A stretch of DNA of 64,000 bases from Mycobacterium sp. 050128 (GCF_036409155.1 NZ_JAZGLW010000001.1:1364001-1428000); one strand, 5' to 3'; counted from the stretch's first letter, positions 1 through 8,687 are shown. The notes: a model not told the origin generated them from the letters alone. A program made the numbers and translations.

Positions 1-258
1 CGAACGTCGAGCCGGTGCCGTTACCGCAGCGGGGCAGCGGCCAGCCGAACTGATCCGATAGCGCGTCGTGATCGCATCGTGACCTTCGCAGCTCTACGCC
101 TTTTTTCGGCGGGAATTCACAGCTGACCCTCCCGTAACGAAACCGACATATCCCAGCTTGCAGTGGTACGGTTCGCTCCTGTGGATGCGGAGTTTGGCAG
201 GAGAGGCGACCGGTACGCGCGCTCGCCTCGTCGCCACAGCACCGCAAACGACGCGGAG

Positions 259-1074
259 ATGAAGCGCCGCCGTTTCCTCGGCTCGCTCGCCGCAGCTACG
301 GTCGCCGCGGTCGGTGCGGCACGCCTGATCGTCGATCCCCAACCACGAACTTTTGCCCAGGTGCCCCTGGATTCGATGCCGACCCCCGGGCCCGCGGCAC
401 CATCACAGGCAGGCTTGTTGCCTCCCCCGCCGCTCAGCGAGCGCATTCCGCTGCCCGGCGGTGGCGCACTGATGAAGCTCCCCGGCGACGGCGACCTGCT
501 CGCGCTGACCCTCGATGACGGGGTGAACAGCGACGTCGTGCGCGCCTACACGCAGCTCGCCAAGGACACCGGCGTGCGAATGACGTTTTTCGTCAACGGG
601 ATCTATAACTCCTGGACCGACAATCTGGATCTGCTGCGACCACTGGTGGAGTCCGGGCAGATCCAGCTCGGCAACCACACCTGGTCGCACCCGGATTTGA
701 CGACGGTGCCGCAGAGCAGGGTCGAAGAGGAGCTCAAGCGCAATGACGAGTTCCTCAAGAAGACCTACGGCGTCGGCGCCAAACCGTACTACCGACCGCC
801 CTATGGCAAGCACAACGGCACCGTCGACGCCGTGGCGAACGAGCTCGGCTACACCGTCCCGACCCTGTGGTCTGGGTCGTTGTCGGACTCGACCTTGATC
901 ACCGAGGAATACATCCTCAAGATGATCGACGAGTACTTCACACCCCAGAACATTGTGATCGGCCATCTGAATCACCTGCCCGTCACGCACGTGTATCCGC
1001 AACTCATCGACACGATCCGGGACCGCAACCTGCGTACTGTCACGCTCAATGACGTGTTCTTGAGAACGCCCTAG
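259..1074 (+). CDS. Polysaccharide deacetylase (NodB-type), exported
   Basis: Carbohydrate esterase 4 family protein, expected to remove acetyl groups from a cell-wall or exported polysaccharide using a divalent metal. The NodB fold is visible: a TLDDG motif supplies the Asp pair, HTWSH supplies the two metal-binding histidines, and RPPYG is the third conserved block. The open frame extends to 163, but I start at the ATG at 259 because it gives a signal sequence of MKRRRF followed by an Ala-rich hydrophobic stretch, typical of an exported or anchored protein. About 271 residues. The HD-domain gene follows after 11 bp on the same strand. The substrate is not evident. Confidence 0.85.
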   Translation: MKRRRFLGSLAAATVAAVGAARLIVDPQPRTFAQVPLDSMPTPGPAAPSQAGLLPPPPLSERIPLPGGGALMKLPGDGDLLALTLDDGVNSDVVRAYTQLAKDTGVRMTFFVNGIYNSWTDNLDLLRPLVESGQIQLGNHTWSHPDLTTVPQSRVEEELKRNDEFLKKTYGVGAKPYYRPPYGKHNGTVDAVANELGYTVPTLWSGSLSDSTLITEEYILKMIDEYFTPQNIVIGHLNHLPVTHVYPQLIDTIRDRNLRTVTLNDVFLRTP

Positions 1075-1085
1075 CGACAACACGA

Positions 1086-1859
1086 TTGGCTGTCAATATG
1101 CCCGACCCGCAGCGGCTTGGCGGGCTTGGCTGGGCGCGCCGCACCGGTGGCCGGCTCTCCGGAGCGGAGCGGCGCCGCCTACTGCTCGCCACTGCGGTGG
1201 GGCAATGGACGAACGCGATGGGTCGGGCCAAGCTGGCGCTGGGTCGAATTCCGGAGGCGGCCACGCGCGTCGATCTGAACACCTTGCGGGTACCGGATTC
1301 CAGGTTCGCGCGGGAGGCCGAACAGGCGTGCGCGGAATTGCCGCCGACGCTGCTGGGCCACTCCTACCGCACCTGGCTGTTCGGGCATGCTCTCGCGACG
1401 GTGGACGGCTGCGAACTCGACGACGAGCTCTTCTATTGCGGGGCGCTGCTGCACGACTACGGCATCGTAAAGCCAACGCCGGAGCGCGATTTCACACTGG
1501 GCAGCGCCGAACGGATGTTCGCCTGCGCACAGGCTGCGGGCGTGGACGCTCCGCGCGCGGACCTGCTGGCCGACGGCATCTGTGTGCATACGACACCGGG
1601 CATCACGGTCGACGTCGACGGTGCGATGGGCTGCTACCTGCAGTGGGGAGCGATGGTCGACGGCGCCGGACTGCGCATTTGGGACATCGCTCCAGGCAAT
1701 GTTGCCGAGGTGTTGCGACGTTACCCACGAGGCGATTTCAAACGCGAGCTCGCGAGCATGATGCGCGCCGAGGCAGCGGCGGTGCCGCGCGGACGCTTTG
1801 GACTCCTGGTCCGCTGTGGATTGCCGTTAGCGGTACGGATGGCCCCATTCGACTCGTGA
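1086..1859 (+). CDS. HD-domain protein (probable metal-dependent hydrolase)
   Basis: HD-superfamily protein of about 257 residues. Conserved metal-binding positions are visible as His92, the His123-Asp124 pair in LLHDYG, and a later VHTTPG His. HD proteins hydrolyse phosphoesters or act as hydratases, and this one resembles the small HD group that includes cyanamide-hydratase-like proteins. TTG at 1086 is the longest start, and an in-frame ATG at 1098 is equally possible. It lies 11 bp after the deacetylase gene and is probably co-transcribed with it. Its end faces the Rieske oxygenase gene with a 2-bp gap. The substrate is unknown. Confidence 0.7.
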   Translation: MAVNMPDPQRLGGLGWARRTGGRLSGAERRRLLLATAVGQWTNAMGRAKLALGRIPEAATRVDLNTLRVPDSRFAREAEQACAELPPTLLGHSYRTWLFGHALATVDGCELDDELFYCGALLHDYGIVKPTPERDFTLGSAERMFACAQAAGVDAPRADLLADGICVHTTPGITVDVDGAMGCYLQWGAMVDGAGLRIWDIAPGNVAEVLRRYPRGDFKRELASMMRAEAAAVPRGRFGLLVRCGLPLAVRMAPFDS

Positions 1860-1861
1860 GG

Positions 1862-3061
1862 TCAGTGTCGAGTGGGCGCCGTTGCGGTCGCCGATCGAGC
1901 CAGACGCTCGTCCAGTGTTGCGTGGAAGTGTCCAATCGCGCTCTCGTGTCGCCCGAACTCCACGAATTCGTTTGCGCCGGAATGTAAGCCGCGTTGCACA
2001 CCCGCGGACATCTCGTTGTCTTCCACCAGACCGCGCTCAATGAAGCTACCCGCGCCCACCAGCCTGTCGGTCGGACTGAGCGAAGCACGCGCGGCAACGT
2101 CTGGCCTGACCATCGAATAGGTTGTGACTGTGCTGTGGTCGACATCCACCGGGTCGATCACGACCATGGATATCACGTCCGGAAAGGTAGCCAACATGAC
2201 ATTAGGGAACAACTGATACAGATACGTCACCCGAGCATCCGTCGTCCAGGTGCTTTCCGGACGACCGCGAAGCCGTTCAATGTTTTGATACGGGAACGTG
2301 ATTCGACTGTTCGGTCCGAATCTCTCAACCACGTTGAGATCGTCGTACTGCACCGGGAAAAAGGTTTCCTTATGCGTCGACCGGATGTGGTAGCCCTCCA
2401 GGAACTGCTCGGCGAGCACCTTCCAGTTCATCGCTCGCGGCGTCGAGTCCACCACGATGAGTTTCTCAGCCGGGACCAACTTGTCCCGCCACGGACTTCC
2501 GTCGGTGAGCCACGCCATCGCTTCGTCGGACTCTGGCGAGCCCGCATCAGCGGAGTCCAGCGGACCGATGACGATCAGGCCATCGACCTCGCGGCTGGTG
2601 ACCTCGACCAGACCGCGGGTGGACAGGTCCAGATCAGGGAACGCTTCTGCGTGCGGCACATGCGACAGCGAGCCATCAAGACGATACGTCCAGCCGTGGT
2701 AGCGGCACACCAACGCGTGGGAGCATCCGGCCCCCTCGACAAGGGCAAACCCGCGATGCCGACACGCATTGCGGAATACCCGGGCGCGCTGATCGCGTCC
2801 CCGTACCGCGAATAAGGGCACACCGAAGACGGTTCGTTCGACGTGATCGCCGGGGTGCGGGATGGTCGCCGAGGGAACGAATACACTCGGCATCGTTCGC
2901 AGCATCCGCAGTTCGTCCGCGAATCTGTTTGGGCTCATGTAGTTTTCGACGGGCTCACGCCAGCTCTCACCCTCATCGGTGGTACCGGCATCGATATGCG
3001 CCAAGATCCGCCTGGCGATTTCCACATCATCCGCGATCAGCGGTTCCGTGGCAGCGCTCAT
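1862..3061 (-). CDS. Rieske aromatic ring-hydroxylating oxygenase, alpha subunit
   Basis: Terminal oxygenase subunit, about 399 residues. It should insert oxygen into a ring or C-H bond with electrons from a separate reductase that is not encoded nearby. The Rieske [2Fe-2S] ligands are Cys100-x-His102 and Cys119-x2-His122. The mononuclear iron site is Glu222-x2-His225-x4-His230 in the order usual for the family. I start at the ATG at 3061 because upstream in-frame TTG/GTG codons run into the divergent promoter region. A PaaX-type regulator is divergent 61 bp away, suggesting local control. Choline-monooxygenase-like or steroid/aromatic oxygenase roles all remain possible. Confidence 0.85.
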   Translation of the reverse strand: MSAATEPLIADDVEIARRILAHIDAGTTDEGESWREPVENYMSPNRFADELRMLRTMPSVFVPSATIPHPGDHVERTVFGVPLFAVRGRDQRARVFRNACRHRGFALVEGAGCSHALVCRYHGWTYRLDGSLSHVPHAEAFPDLDLSTRGLVEVTSREVDGLIVIGPLDSADAGSPESDEAMAWLTDGSPWRDKLVPAEKLIVVDSTPRAMNWKVLAEQFLEGYHIRSTHKETFFPVQYDDLNVVERFGPNSRITFPYQNIERLRGRPESTWTTDARVTYLYQLFPNVMLATFPDVISMVVIDPVDVDHSTVTTYSMVRPDVAARASLSPTDRLVGAGSFIERGLVEDNEMSAGVQRGLHSGANEFVEFGRHESAIGHFHATLDERLARSATATAPTRH

Positions 3062-3070
3062 ACGCGCCAG

Positions 3071-3110
3071 TATCACACTAAGGATGTCACGCGTCAATAA
3101 TTTGGTGATA
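3071..3110. promoter_or_regulatory. Candidate PaaX-type operator (spaced inverted repeat)
   Basis: Inverted half-sites TATCAC (3071-3076) and GTGATA (3105-3110) are separated by exactly 28 bp in the 60-bp gap between the divergent oxygenase and PaaX-like genes. Enterobacterial PaaX is known to bind widely spaced inverted half-sites about 27 bp apart. The bases differ here, so the link to the neighbouring regulator is inference. Confidence 0.45.
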
Positions 3111-3121
3111 AAGTTTGCTGC

Positions 3122-3964
3122 GTGCCCGCCGCTTCCCAGCCTCGCATCGGCGATCTGCTCGACATCCGGCCGCTCAGCGCGCGATCGGTACTCGCGTCGG
3201 CACTGCTGGGGTCCGAGGATGCTCGCCTCCCGGTGGCGGAGTTGGTCGCCGTGGCCGCCCTGTTCGGCATCAGCGCCGGTGCGGCCCGCACCTGCCTGTG
3301 GCGGATGGTCTCGAACGGCGAACTCACCGCGGACGACGGCAGCTACGCGCTCGCGGGGCGCTTGCTGGAGCGGCGTCGGCGCGTAGACGAAGCGTCCCGG
3401 ATCGGCGATGCGGCCGACCCCCGGTGGGACGGAACATGGGAGCTCGCGATCGTCTCGCTCGATCGCCGTTCCGCGGCTGATCGCCTCGAGCTACGGAAGG
3501 CAGCGACGGAGCTCCACCTCGCGGAGCTTCGGGAAGGTGTCTGGATACGTCCGGAAAACCTTGATCCGCAGCGACTTCCAGCGTCGCGGGCGATACTGGA
3601 TCAGCAGTGCACACACTTTCACAATGCGAAGACCGATATCCCCCCCGACAATGTCCGAGCCGTGTTTGCCCTCGATGGCTGGACGGACGATGCCACGGTG
3701 CTCATCGAGGCGATGGACGTCGCGCTCAAGTCACGTCCAGGCCAGGATTTGACCGAAAGCCTCACCTACGACTTCAACTTATCGATCGCCGTGGTCCGCC
3801 ATCTTCAGCGCGACCCGCTGCTACCCCTGGCTCTACTGCCAAAGCCGTGGCCGGGGGGCGCGTTGCGCACCACTTACCGCCGGTTCGACCACGCATTCAA
3901 ACGACGGATGAACGCCGCCTTCCGCCGGGCACCGGGGCGCGGCCCCGCTATGTCGGGCGGCTGA
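3122..3964 (+). CDS. PaaX family transcriptional regulator
   Basis: Regulator of about 280 residues in the PaaX family, which represses phenylacetyl-CoA and related pathways in response to a CoA-thioester effector. Visible signs are the N-terminal winged helix around ISAGAARTCLWRM (about residues 50-62), the central WDGTWEL block near residue 102, and the C-terminal DPLLP/LLP/PWPG pattern typical of PaaX. The start is a GTG at 3122. It is divergent from the Rieske oxygenase, its likely target, with a spaced inverted repeat between them. No phenylacetate catabolic genes are in the window, so the effector may be another CoA ester. The 3' end overlaps the convergent flavodoxin gene by 17 bp. Confidence 0.82.
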   Translation: MPAASQPRIGDLLDIRPLSARSVLASALLGSEDARLPVAELVAVAALFGISAGAARTCLWRMVSNGELTADDGSYALAGRLLERRRRVDEASRIGDAADPRWDGTWELAIVSLDRRSAADRLELRKAATELHLAELREGVWIRPENLDPQRLPASRAILDQQCTHFHNAKTDIPPDNVRAVFALDGWTDDATVLIEAMDVALKSRPGQDLTESLTYDFNLSIAVVRHLQRDPLLPLALLPKPWPGGALRTTYRRFDHAFKRRMNAAFRRAPGRGPAMSGG

Positions 3965-4457
3965 CCTTCGGCCGGTTTAGCTCGCCGACCACGCTGGCGA
4001 CCCAGCGCCGAACATGCGCGGGACTGCGCCAATCACCGGCTTTCTTCTTCGCCATCGCACTGGCGGGAAACCCCTTTGCATCGGGTGCCAGCCGACCACC
4101 GAACGTGACGTGTCCGCGTGCGCCGACACGTCGGGCCAACTTCGCGACCTGTGCCGTGGGTGGGACGTCGTTGTCCTCCGCCGAGCCGTCCAGTGGTCCG
4201 CTACTCACCAGCCACACCGGCAGCTCGCGCAACGCTGCGGCATTTCGGCGGACAAAGCGTCGCGCGTCGCGGTGCCACCGGTTCGCGTACAACGCGCCGG
4301 CCACGATTACCGCGTCGGCACCGATGAGGTCATCAACGTCTTTGGCGGGGCTTACGAACACCTCGCAACCAGCCGCGGTCAACGCTTCACCAATCATCGC
4401 GGCCAACCCCGCTGTCCCGCCTCGCTTAGATCCGAAACTTACCAGGACGCGCATCAT
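3948..4457 (-). CDS. Flavodoxin-like FMN protein
   Basis: Small flavodoxin of about 169 residues. It begins MMRVLVSFGS, and the phosphate-binding loop is GSKRGGTAG. A later GALYANRWHRDARRFV stretch resembles the HemG-like flavodoxin group. It would carry electrons or act as a quinone- or protoporphyrinogen-type oxidoreductase. The start at 4457 forms an ATGA overlap with the stop of the upstream SRPBCC gene (TGA 4454-4456), so the two are translationally coupled. A second ATG lies at 4454. The electron partner is not evident. Confidence 0.78.
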   Translation of the reverse strand: MMRVLVSFGSKRGGTAGLAAMIGEALTAAGCEVFVSPAKDVDDLIGADAVIVAGALYANRWHRDARRFVRRNAAALRELPVWLVSSGPLDGSAEDNDVPPTAQVAKLARRVGARGHVTFGGRLAPDAKGFPASAMAKKKAGDWRSPAHVRRWVASVVGELNRPKVSRPT

Positions 4458-5053
4458 CTGCTCCCTAGTCCCGCAGCCGCCTCGGCATTCGCTTTGATCG
4501 TGTTCAGCGTCGCGCGCATGATATGTGCGACGAACGGCCGGATCAGCCACCAATAACGCACGAAGTGCTGACGTGCGACGGGATCGGTTGTCACAGTTCG
4601 GCATTGGTAACTGAGGAGCGTGTGACTTTCGCCGTAGGGCGCCACCGAAAAGTTAGCCGCGATCTTTCCCCATCCGGGTTCGGCGAAGCCGGTGAAATCA
4701 ACCGCTGCAACGTCGCGCCACTCGATCACCGGCTGCCAGAACTTCCCCACCGCGCCGAATGCGAACTCGCAGTTCGGTCGTTCGCCCAACACCAACCAGC
4801 CCGGCAGCCCGTCCTCGGCGATCACCAAGCGTCGTGGGTTTGGCGCGGCCTGTCCTCGCAAACGTGCCGGCAATCCGCGGATCCACATGGATGCCACCAG
4901 CAGTGGCGTGCGCACGGTGAGCAGGTCGAGGGCCCTGGCTGCTTGGAAGGTGGTCGGCGGGTCAGCGGCTACGACTACATGCTCGGCGATCATCGCATCG
5001 AACGTCGGAACCGCCGATTCGATCAGCATGCTTTCAGCGTCAACAGTTGACAT
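4454..5053 (-). CDS. SRPBCC-like conserved protein
   Basis: Protein of about 199 residues. The block LVLGERPN followed by FGAVGKFWQP resembles actinobacterial SRPBCC/polyketide-cyclase-like proteins that bind hydrophobic ligands. The ATG at 5053 (MSTVDAES) is preferred over the longer frame from 5110. The C-terminal helix region RYWWLIRPFVAHIM is amphipathic. It is coupled by a 4-bp overlap to the flavodoxin gene, which hints at a shared redox or lipid role. No catalytic residues can be assigned. Confidence 0.65.
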   Translation of the reverse strand: MSTVDAESMLIESAVPTFDAMIAEHVVVAADPPTTFQAARALDLLTVRTPLLVASMWIRGLPARLRGQAAPNPRRLVIAEDGLPGWLVLGERPNCEFAFGAVGKFWQPVIEWRDVAAVDFTGFAEPGWGKIAANFSVAPYGESHTLLSYQCRTVTTDPVARQHFVRYWWLIRPFVAHIMRATLNTIKANAEAAAGLGSR

Positions 5054-5136
5054 AGTGCGATTGTCGATTCGAGGATTGCCCAGCCCTAGGGTCGGTAGTC
5101 CCTTTCCCAAGGGACACTGGGCACATCACGGAGTCA

Positions 5137-5754
5137 CTAGCGGCCGAAGCGTCCTTTGACGAGGCTCTGTTGGGCCAGCCGGCGGATTGCGGTTAGGACG
5201 GGTTCGAAAAGTACCGTGCCTAGGACCGCGTATTGAACGGCTTCGGCAGGATCGGTTGGGAGGTTTGCGATCTCACTTGCGGCGATCGCAAGCATGTGTT
5301 CGCCGTAGCGGGCTAATTGGTCTCGGTGAAGTTGGAAACCGGCCGCTTCGACTGCGCGAAGCGCACTCTCGAGAAGTGCGGCAGCGGGGGCTTCGACCCG
5401 GTAAGGTTCGCCAAGCCAACCGACGACTTCCTCGGCGCGCGGATAGGACTTGCCGTCGGCGTCCATATCTGCGCCTGCCGCGTCGGCTATCACCCGGGTG
5501 GCGCTCGCAAGCCGATCGATCGGGCCCGAGTTGGGCTCATCGATGCTCCGCAGGATGGCTTTGGCCTGGGAGAGCGAGAGGCCCGCCGGACCGGTCAGCG
5601 CCTTGATGAGGTGAATACGCCGCACGTGCGAGTCGTCGTACACCGCGCGCCGCGGGCCGGCCGCATCACCGGCCGCGAGCATGCCTTCGCGGATGTAGTA
5701 CTTCACGGTTGGCACCGAGACCTGCGCCTCGTTGGCCAATTCGGATACCCGCAC
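5137..5754 (-). CDS. MerR family transcriptional regulator
   Basis: Regulator of about 205 residues. The N-terminal helix-turn-helix reads VRVSELANEAQ then VPTVKYYIREGML, the usual MerR recognition pattern. The frame is open to 5991, but I choose the GTG at 5754 because AGGAGG lies 7 nt upstream of it on the coding strand. No Cys metal ligands stand out, so a metal-sensing role is unlikely. The C-terminal half is helical and looks like a ligand or multimerisation domain. It is divergent from a methyltransferase-like membrane protein gene, with a palindrome between the two starts. Confidence 0.85.
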   Translation of the reverse strand: MRVSELANEAQVSVPTVKYYIREGMLAAGDAAGPRRAVYDDSHVRRIHLIKALTGPAGLSLSQAKAILRSIDEPNSGPIDRLASATRVIADAAGADMDADGKSYPRAEEVVGWLGEPYRVEAPAAALLESALRAVEAAGFQLHRDQLARYGEHMLAIAASEIANLPTDPAEAVQYAVLGTVLFEPVLTAIRRLAQQSLVKGRFGR

Positions 5755-5812
5755 AGTCGTTCCTCCTACCGCCGCGATGGGAGCACACTCGGTCGACACT
5801 TGTGTCAGCAGA

Positions 5813-5833
5813 CTGGATAGTACTACTATCCAG
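5813..5833. promoter_or_regulatory. Palindromic operator in the MerR/ICMT divergent promoter
   Basis: Perfect 10-bp arms CTGGATAGTA and TACTATCCAG flank a single central C. For the plus-strand gene, a possible -35 TTGTGT (5800-5805) and -10 TACTAT (5824-5829) are 18 bp apart, so the dyad overlaps the spacer and -10 as expected for MerR control. Confidence 0.7.
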
Positions 5834-5908
5834 CACCAGGGACCCCGATCCTCTCCCCTTCGAGTTGAGGCGGCTGGGACCCCGCGAGATTGCACCAAAT
5901 GAGGAATC

Positions 5909-6556
5909 ATGAAACCCACCGGCTTCTTCATCAACCTGCACAAGGCCCTCGTCATCCCGGTGACGGTGGCAGCGATGGTTACCTTTGCCAACTACGGCAC
6001 GATCGTCTGGCTCTACCTCGCCATGCACGGGACCTACTCAATCCTGTGGCTAATCAAAGGCCGCACCTATCCCGACCGGCGGTTCGCCGAACCGGTGGCC
6101 ATCTGGATTGGGATCGTGTTCGTTTTCCTGCCGCTCGCCGGCTACTACGCCGCGCCAATTCTGTTGGCTTGGCTCAAACCAGATGTCCCCGGCTACGCCG
6201 TCTGCATCGGAGTCACCTTCTACGTATTTGGGATCTTTCTGCACTACGTTTCGGACGCCCAGAAGTACTACACGCTGAGGGTTCGCCCCGGCCTCATCGA
6301 GGATGGCCTGTTCACCTACACCCGAAATCCCAATTACCTGGGCGAGATCCTGACCTACCTGGGCTTTGCGGTCATCTCCTGGAACCCAATACCGTTTCTG
6401 GTTAACGCGGCGTGGATCTTCGGATTCTTCGTCCGCAACATGATCAAGAAGGACCGGACGATGACGCACCATCCCGGCTTTGCCGCCTACAAGGCCCGAA
6501 CCGGCCTGCTGTTTCCGCGGTTGCGTCCGGCAAGCGTTGCGGCCCAGGGCAACTGA
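5909..6556 (+). CDS. Isoprenylcysteine methyltransferase-like membrane protein (DUF1295/ICMT)
   Basis: Integral membrane protein of about 215 residues with four or five hydrophobic segments. The C-terminal signature includes SDAQKYYTLR, GLIEDGLFTYTRNPNYLGE and a late basic stretch. This is typical of the ICMT/steroid-reductase-like fold that binds SAM or NADPH at the membrane face. It could methylate a lipid or small molecule, or reduce a steroid-like double bond, and the sequence alone does not decide. It is divergent from the MerR gene and probably its target. It ends 1 bp before the convergent SRPBCC gene. Confidence 0.75.
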   Translation: MKPTGFFINLHKALVIPVTVAAMVTFANYGTIVWLYLAMHGTYSILWLIKGRTYPDRRFAEPVAIWIGIVFVFLPLAGYYAAPILLAWLKPDVPGYAVCIGVTFYVFGIFLHYVSDAQKYYTLRVRPGLIEDGLFTYTRNPNYLGEILTYLGFAVISWNPIPFLVNAAWIFGFFVRNMIKKDRTMTHHPGFAAYKARTGLLFPRLRPASVAAQGN

Positions 6557-6557
6557 G

Positions 6558-7214
6558 CTATCCGTCGCCGTAGGTAGTCTCGGCGCGTTGCTTGATGCCC
6601 AGCATCATCCCGCGGACCATTGCGAAGTGCAGCGGCTCCCCCACCGCGTAGTCGATGACCGCACCCAGTGCGCGCAGCAGTCCGGAGCCTCGCGGGGCCA
6701 GCAGCCGCAACCATCCGGCGTCCCGCTCGCGAACCAGCAGACGGGTGCGACTTTCATTGATCGGCACGAGGACGAATGCCCAGGTCCCGATGACCAGTGC
6801 ACGGTTCGGCTCGAGAACCGTCACCGCGTTTCCGATCCGCACCCGACCTATCGACCCGGTGTTGATCCGGTCGCCCACCCGGAGATCCTGCAGTTCTGGG
6901 TGAATGCGTGTCGCGGAATGGTGCCCTTCGACGTAGTGCACGGTGCCGGGGAACAAATAACGCTCAACCCAGTCATAGCTGTAGAAGCCGGCGCGGTGGT
7001 CCCCCATCTGTATAAGCCAGGGCCAGACCGCTGACGGCGCTGCGTTGATGGTCACCGCCCTGGTGTGATGACTCATCACGTCCCCGACGATGTCATCGCC
7101 GGGCAGCCGCATCAGCCGTTCGGTAGCTGTTGCGCCCCAATCTAATTGGGCAGGCCGGATCAACACGTCATAGCCGACCAGCCCCAGAGCCGAAGCAGCG
7201 AGGCCCCATCTCAT
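6558..7214 (-). CDS. SRPBCC family protein
   Basis: About 218 residues, starting with a short hydrophobic N-terminus (MRWGLAASALGLVGYDVLI) that may anchor or export it. The stretch HTRAVTINAAPSAVWPWLIQMG is the usual start of an SRPBCC/START-like domain, followed by GFYSYDWVE and an RTRLLVRERD strand. These domains bind hydrophobic ligands. The ATG at 7214 directly abuts the TAA of the upstream flavin-reductase-like gene, so they form an operon. Confidence 0.7.
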   Translation of the reverse strand: MRWGLAASALGLVGYDVLIRPAQLDWGATATERLMRLPGDDIVGDVMSHHTRAVTINAAPSAVWPWLIQMGDHRAGFYSYDWVERYLFPGTVHYVEGHHSATRIHPELQDLRVGDRINTGSIGRVRIGNAVTVLEPNRALVIGTWAFVLVPINESRTRLLVRERDAGWLRLLAPRGSGLLRALGAVIDYAVGEPLHFAMVRGMMLGIKQRAETTYGDG

Positions 7215-8069
7215 TTACGGCACGCCACATTCGGTCGCTGTGTGCGGCGCGATCACGACGTGGGCCGGCTGCGACTGGCCGTAGTACCGCAGGCGCAGCG
7301 GCCACAAGCCGATGTGACGCAACTCGACCGCCGCGAATCGGGGTTGCAGATAGTAGCGCCAGGCGATCCGGGCGAGCACCTCTGGCGGCGGCATGGCGAG
7401 GACCGCTCGAGCGCTTGCATGCACCAGAAGACGACTGCCGTTGTCCCGGCCTTCGCCACCGAGTAACAGGGCCACCTGGGACGTAGCAGCAAGATTGCGC
7501 ACCGTCCACGACGACGCCGAGGTCGTCGCGTAGAGCCGGCCGCGGTGGGGTACGAACCACAGCGGTACGGCGAATGCCATGCCCTTGCGTGACCGGGTCG
7601 CCAGCACCATGACTCGCGAATTCTTCACCGCCGCCTGGAGTTTCGGCGACTCCAGATGAGAGCCGTCATCCGCGTCGTGCGCGGTCGAAGTGGATGTGGG
7701 CAGCGGGCCTAACGGCGGTTCCGGTATAGCGCGAAGCGCGCCGTAGTCCCACGCGGTGACCCGCTCGGGCACGACCCGATAAGTGTGATCGCCCGCGGCA
7801 TCGGCGGTGCCCCGGACAGTCAGCGCGCGCAACCGAAACCACTGCGGGCCGTCGTCAGCTACCAGCACGACGGGGCAGCCGGCGAGGTCTGGGCTGTCGG
7901 CAGTCACCCGCACGATGCGCGCCGACGAGGCGGGATCGGCCGGTTCTTCTAGAGCCACCGCCACCGGAAGCAATTGGATTTCGTTGTCGATGACGGCGGC
8001 CAACGCCGCGCGTGGTGGAGAAAGCGCCAGATCGGCTACGGCGCCTACCTCGACATCACGAGTGATCAC
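7215..8069 (-). CDS. Pyridoxamine-5'-phosphate-oxidase-like flavin protein
   Basis: About 284 residues. The C-terminal half (from about residue 140) is a split-barrel domain: MVLATRSRKGMAFAVPLWFVPHRGRLYATTSASS matches the PNPOx/F420-binding pattern, followed by TSQVALLLGG. The N-terminal half is a separate beta-rich region with VPERVTAWDYG and no clear family. In mycobacteria such proteins often use F420 or FMN to reduce small molecules. It is co-transcribed with the downstream SRPBCC gene (TAA and ATG abut). The start at 8069 is the only strong candidate. Confidence 0.65.
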   Translation of the reverse strand: MITRDVEVGAVADLALSPPRAALAAVIDNEIQLLPVAVALEEPADPASSARIVRVTADSPDLAGCPVVLVADDGPQWFRLRALTVRGTADAAGDHTYRVVPERVTAWDYGALRAIPEPPLGPLPTSTSTAHDADDGSHLESPKLQAAVKNSRVMVLATRSRKGMAFAVPLWFVPHRGRLYATTSASSWTVRNLAATSQVALLLGGEGRDNGSRLLVHASARAVLAMPPPEVLARIAWRYYLQPRFAAVELRHIGLWPLRLRYYGQSQPAHVVIAPHTATECGVP

Positions 8070-8151
8070 AACCGCCGCCTCTCGGTAGACGCGCCTCGGT
8101 TCGAAGGTACGCCGGTGGTGTGACCTGCCGGCGACAGGGCGGCTCCGGTCG

Positions 8152-8613
8152 TCAGTCTGCGTCGGATTCGGTCGATTCCGCCGAGAGCAGCATCACCAAC
8201 GTCTCGCGAAATTCGCCCAGCCGCTGCTTACCCAGCACCTGCTGCCAGCGCTTCTCCAATTCGATTGCGTTGGAGCGCATTACCTGCAAAGCCTGACGAC
8301 CGCGCGGTGTCAGCTCGATGATTCGGGCGCGCGCGTCGGCCGGGTCCGGTACTCGGGTGACGTATCCGTGCCGCTCCAGGGCCACCACCGCCTGGGCCAC
8401 CGCCTGCCGGCTCACCTTGAGCCGATCGGCCAGCGCCGACGCATGAAGTCCGCCTAATGCCAGCGGTACCAAAGCGACGGCTTGCGCGGGCCGGATCCCG
8501 TCCAGCCCAGCCGCGGCGAATGCCGCCCGTAACTGCGGCGCACCCGATGCGGCAACCAGATTCACCAGCGCCGGAACGGTGGGTTGCCATTCGCCCTCCA
8601 CAACACGTCGCAT
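8152..8613 (-). CDS. MarR family transcriptional regulator
   Basis: Regulator of about 153 residues. The winged helix reads LHASALADRLKVSRQAVAQAV with the wing VTRVPDPADARARIIELT, close to the MarR consensus. The ATG at 8613 is chosen over 8640 because the longer version would run into the palindrome at 8641. MarR proteins usually repress their own and a divergent gene and are released by phenolic ligands. The divergent gene here encodes a lipoprotein esterase. Confidence 0.85.
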   Translation of the reverse strand: MRRVVEGEWQPTVPALVNLVAASGAPQLRAAFAAAGLDGIRPAQAVALVPLALGGLHASALADRLKVSRQAVAQAVVALERHGYVTRVPDPADARARIIELTPRGRQALQVMRSNAIELEKRWQQVLGKQRLGEFRETLVMLLSAESTESDAD

Positions 8614-8640
8614 ACAAGGAGTGTGCCATTCCCGTCTCAA

Positions 8641-8659
8641 TTGACAAGTTACTTGTCAA
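8641..8659. promoter_or_regulatory. Candidate MarR operator
   Basis: Perfect inverted repeat with arms TTGACAAGT and ACTTGTCAA around a single T, 28 bp upstream of the marR-type start and 28 bp upstream of the esterase start. It contains a TTGACA that could serve as a -35 element, so binding would block transcription in both directions. Confidence 0.75.
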
Positions 8660-8687
8660 ATATGGCCCGGAGTGCCACGATGGCGTT

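Noticed and set aside
1..258. Gene fragment at the left window edge
   Set aside because: Short frames on both strands have no domain or ribosome-binding site; the deacetylase starts at 259 and nothing convincing precedes it.
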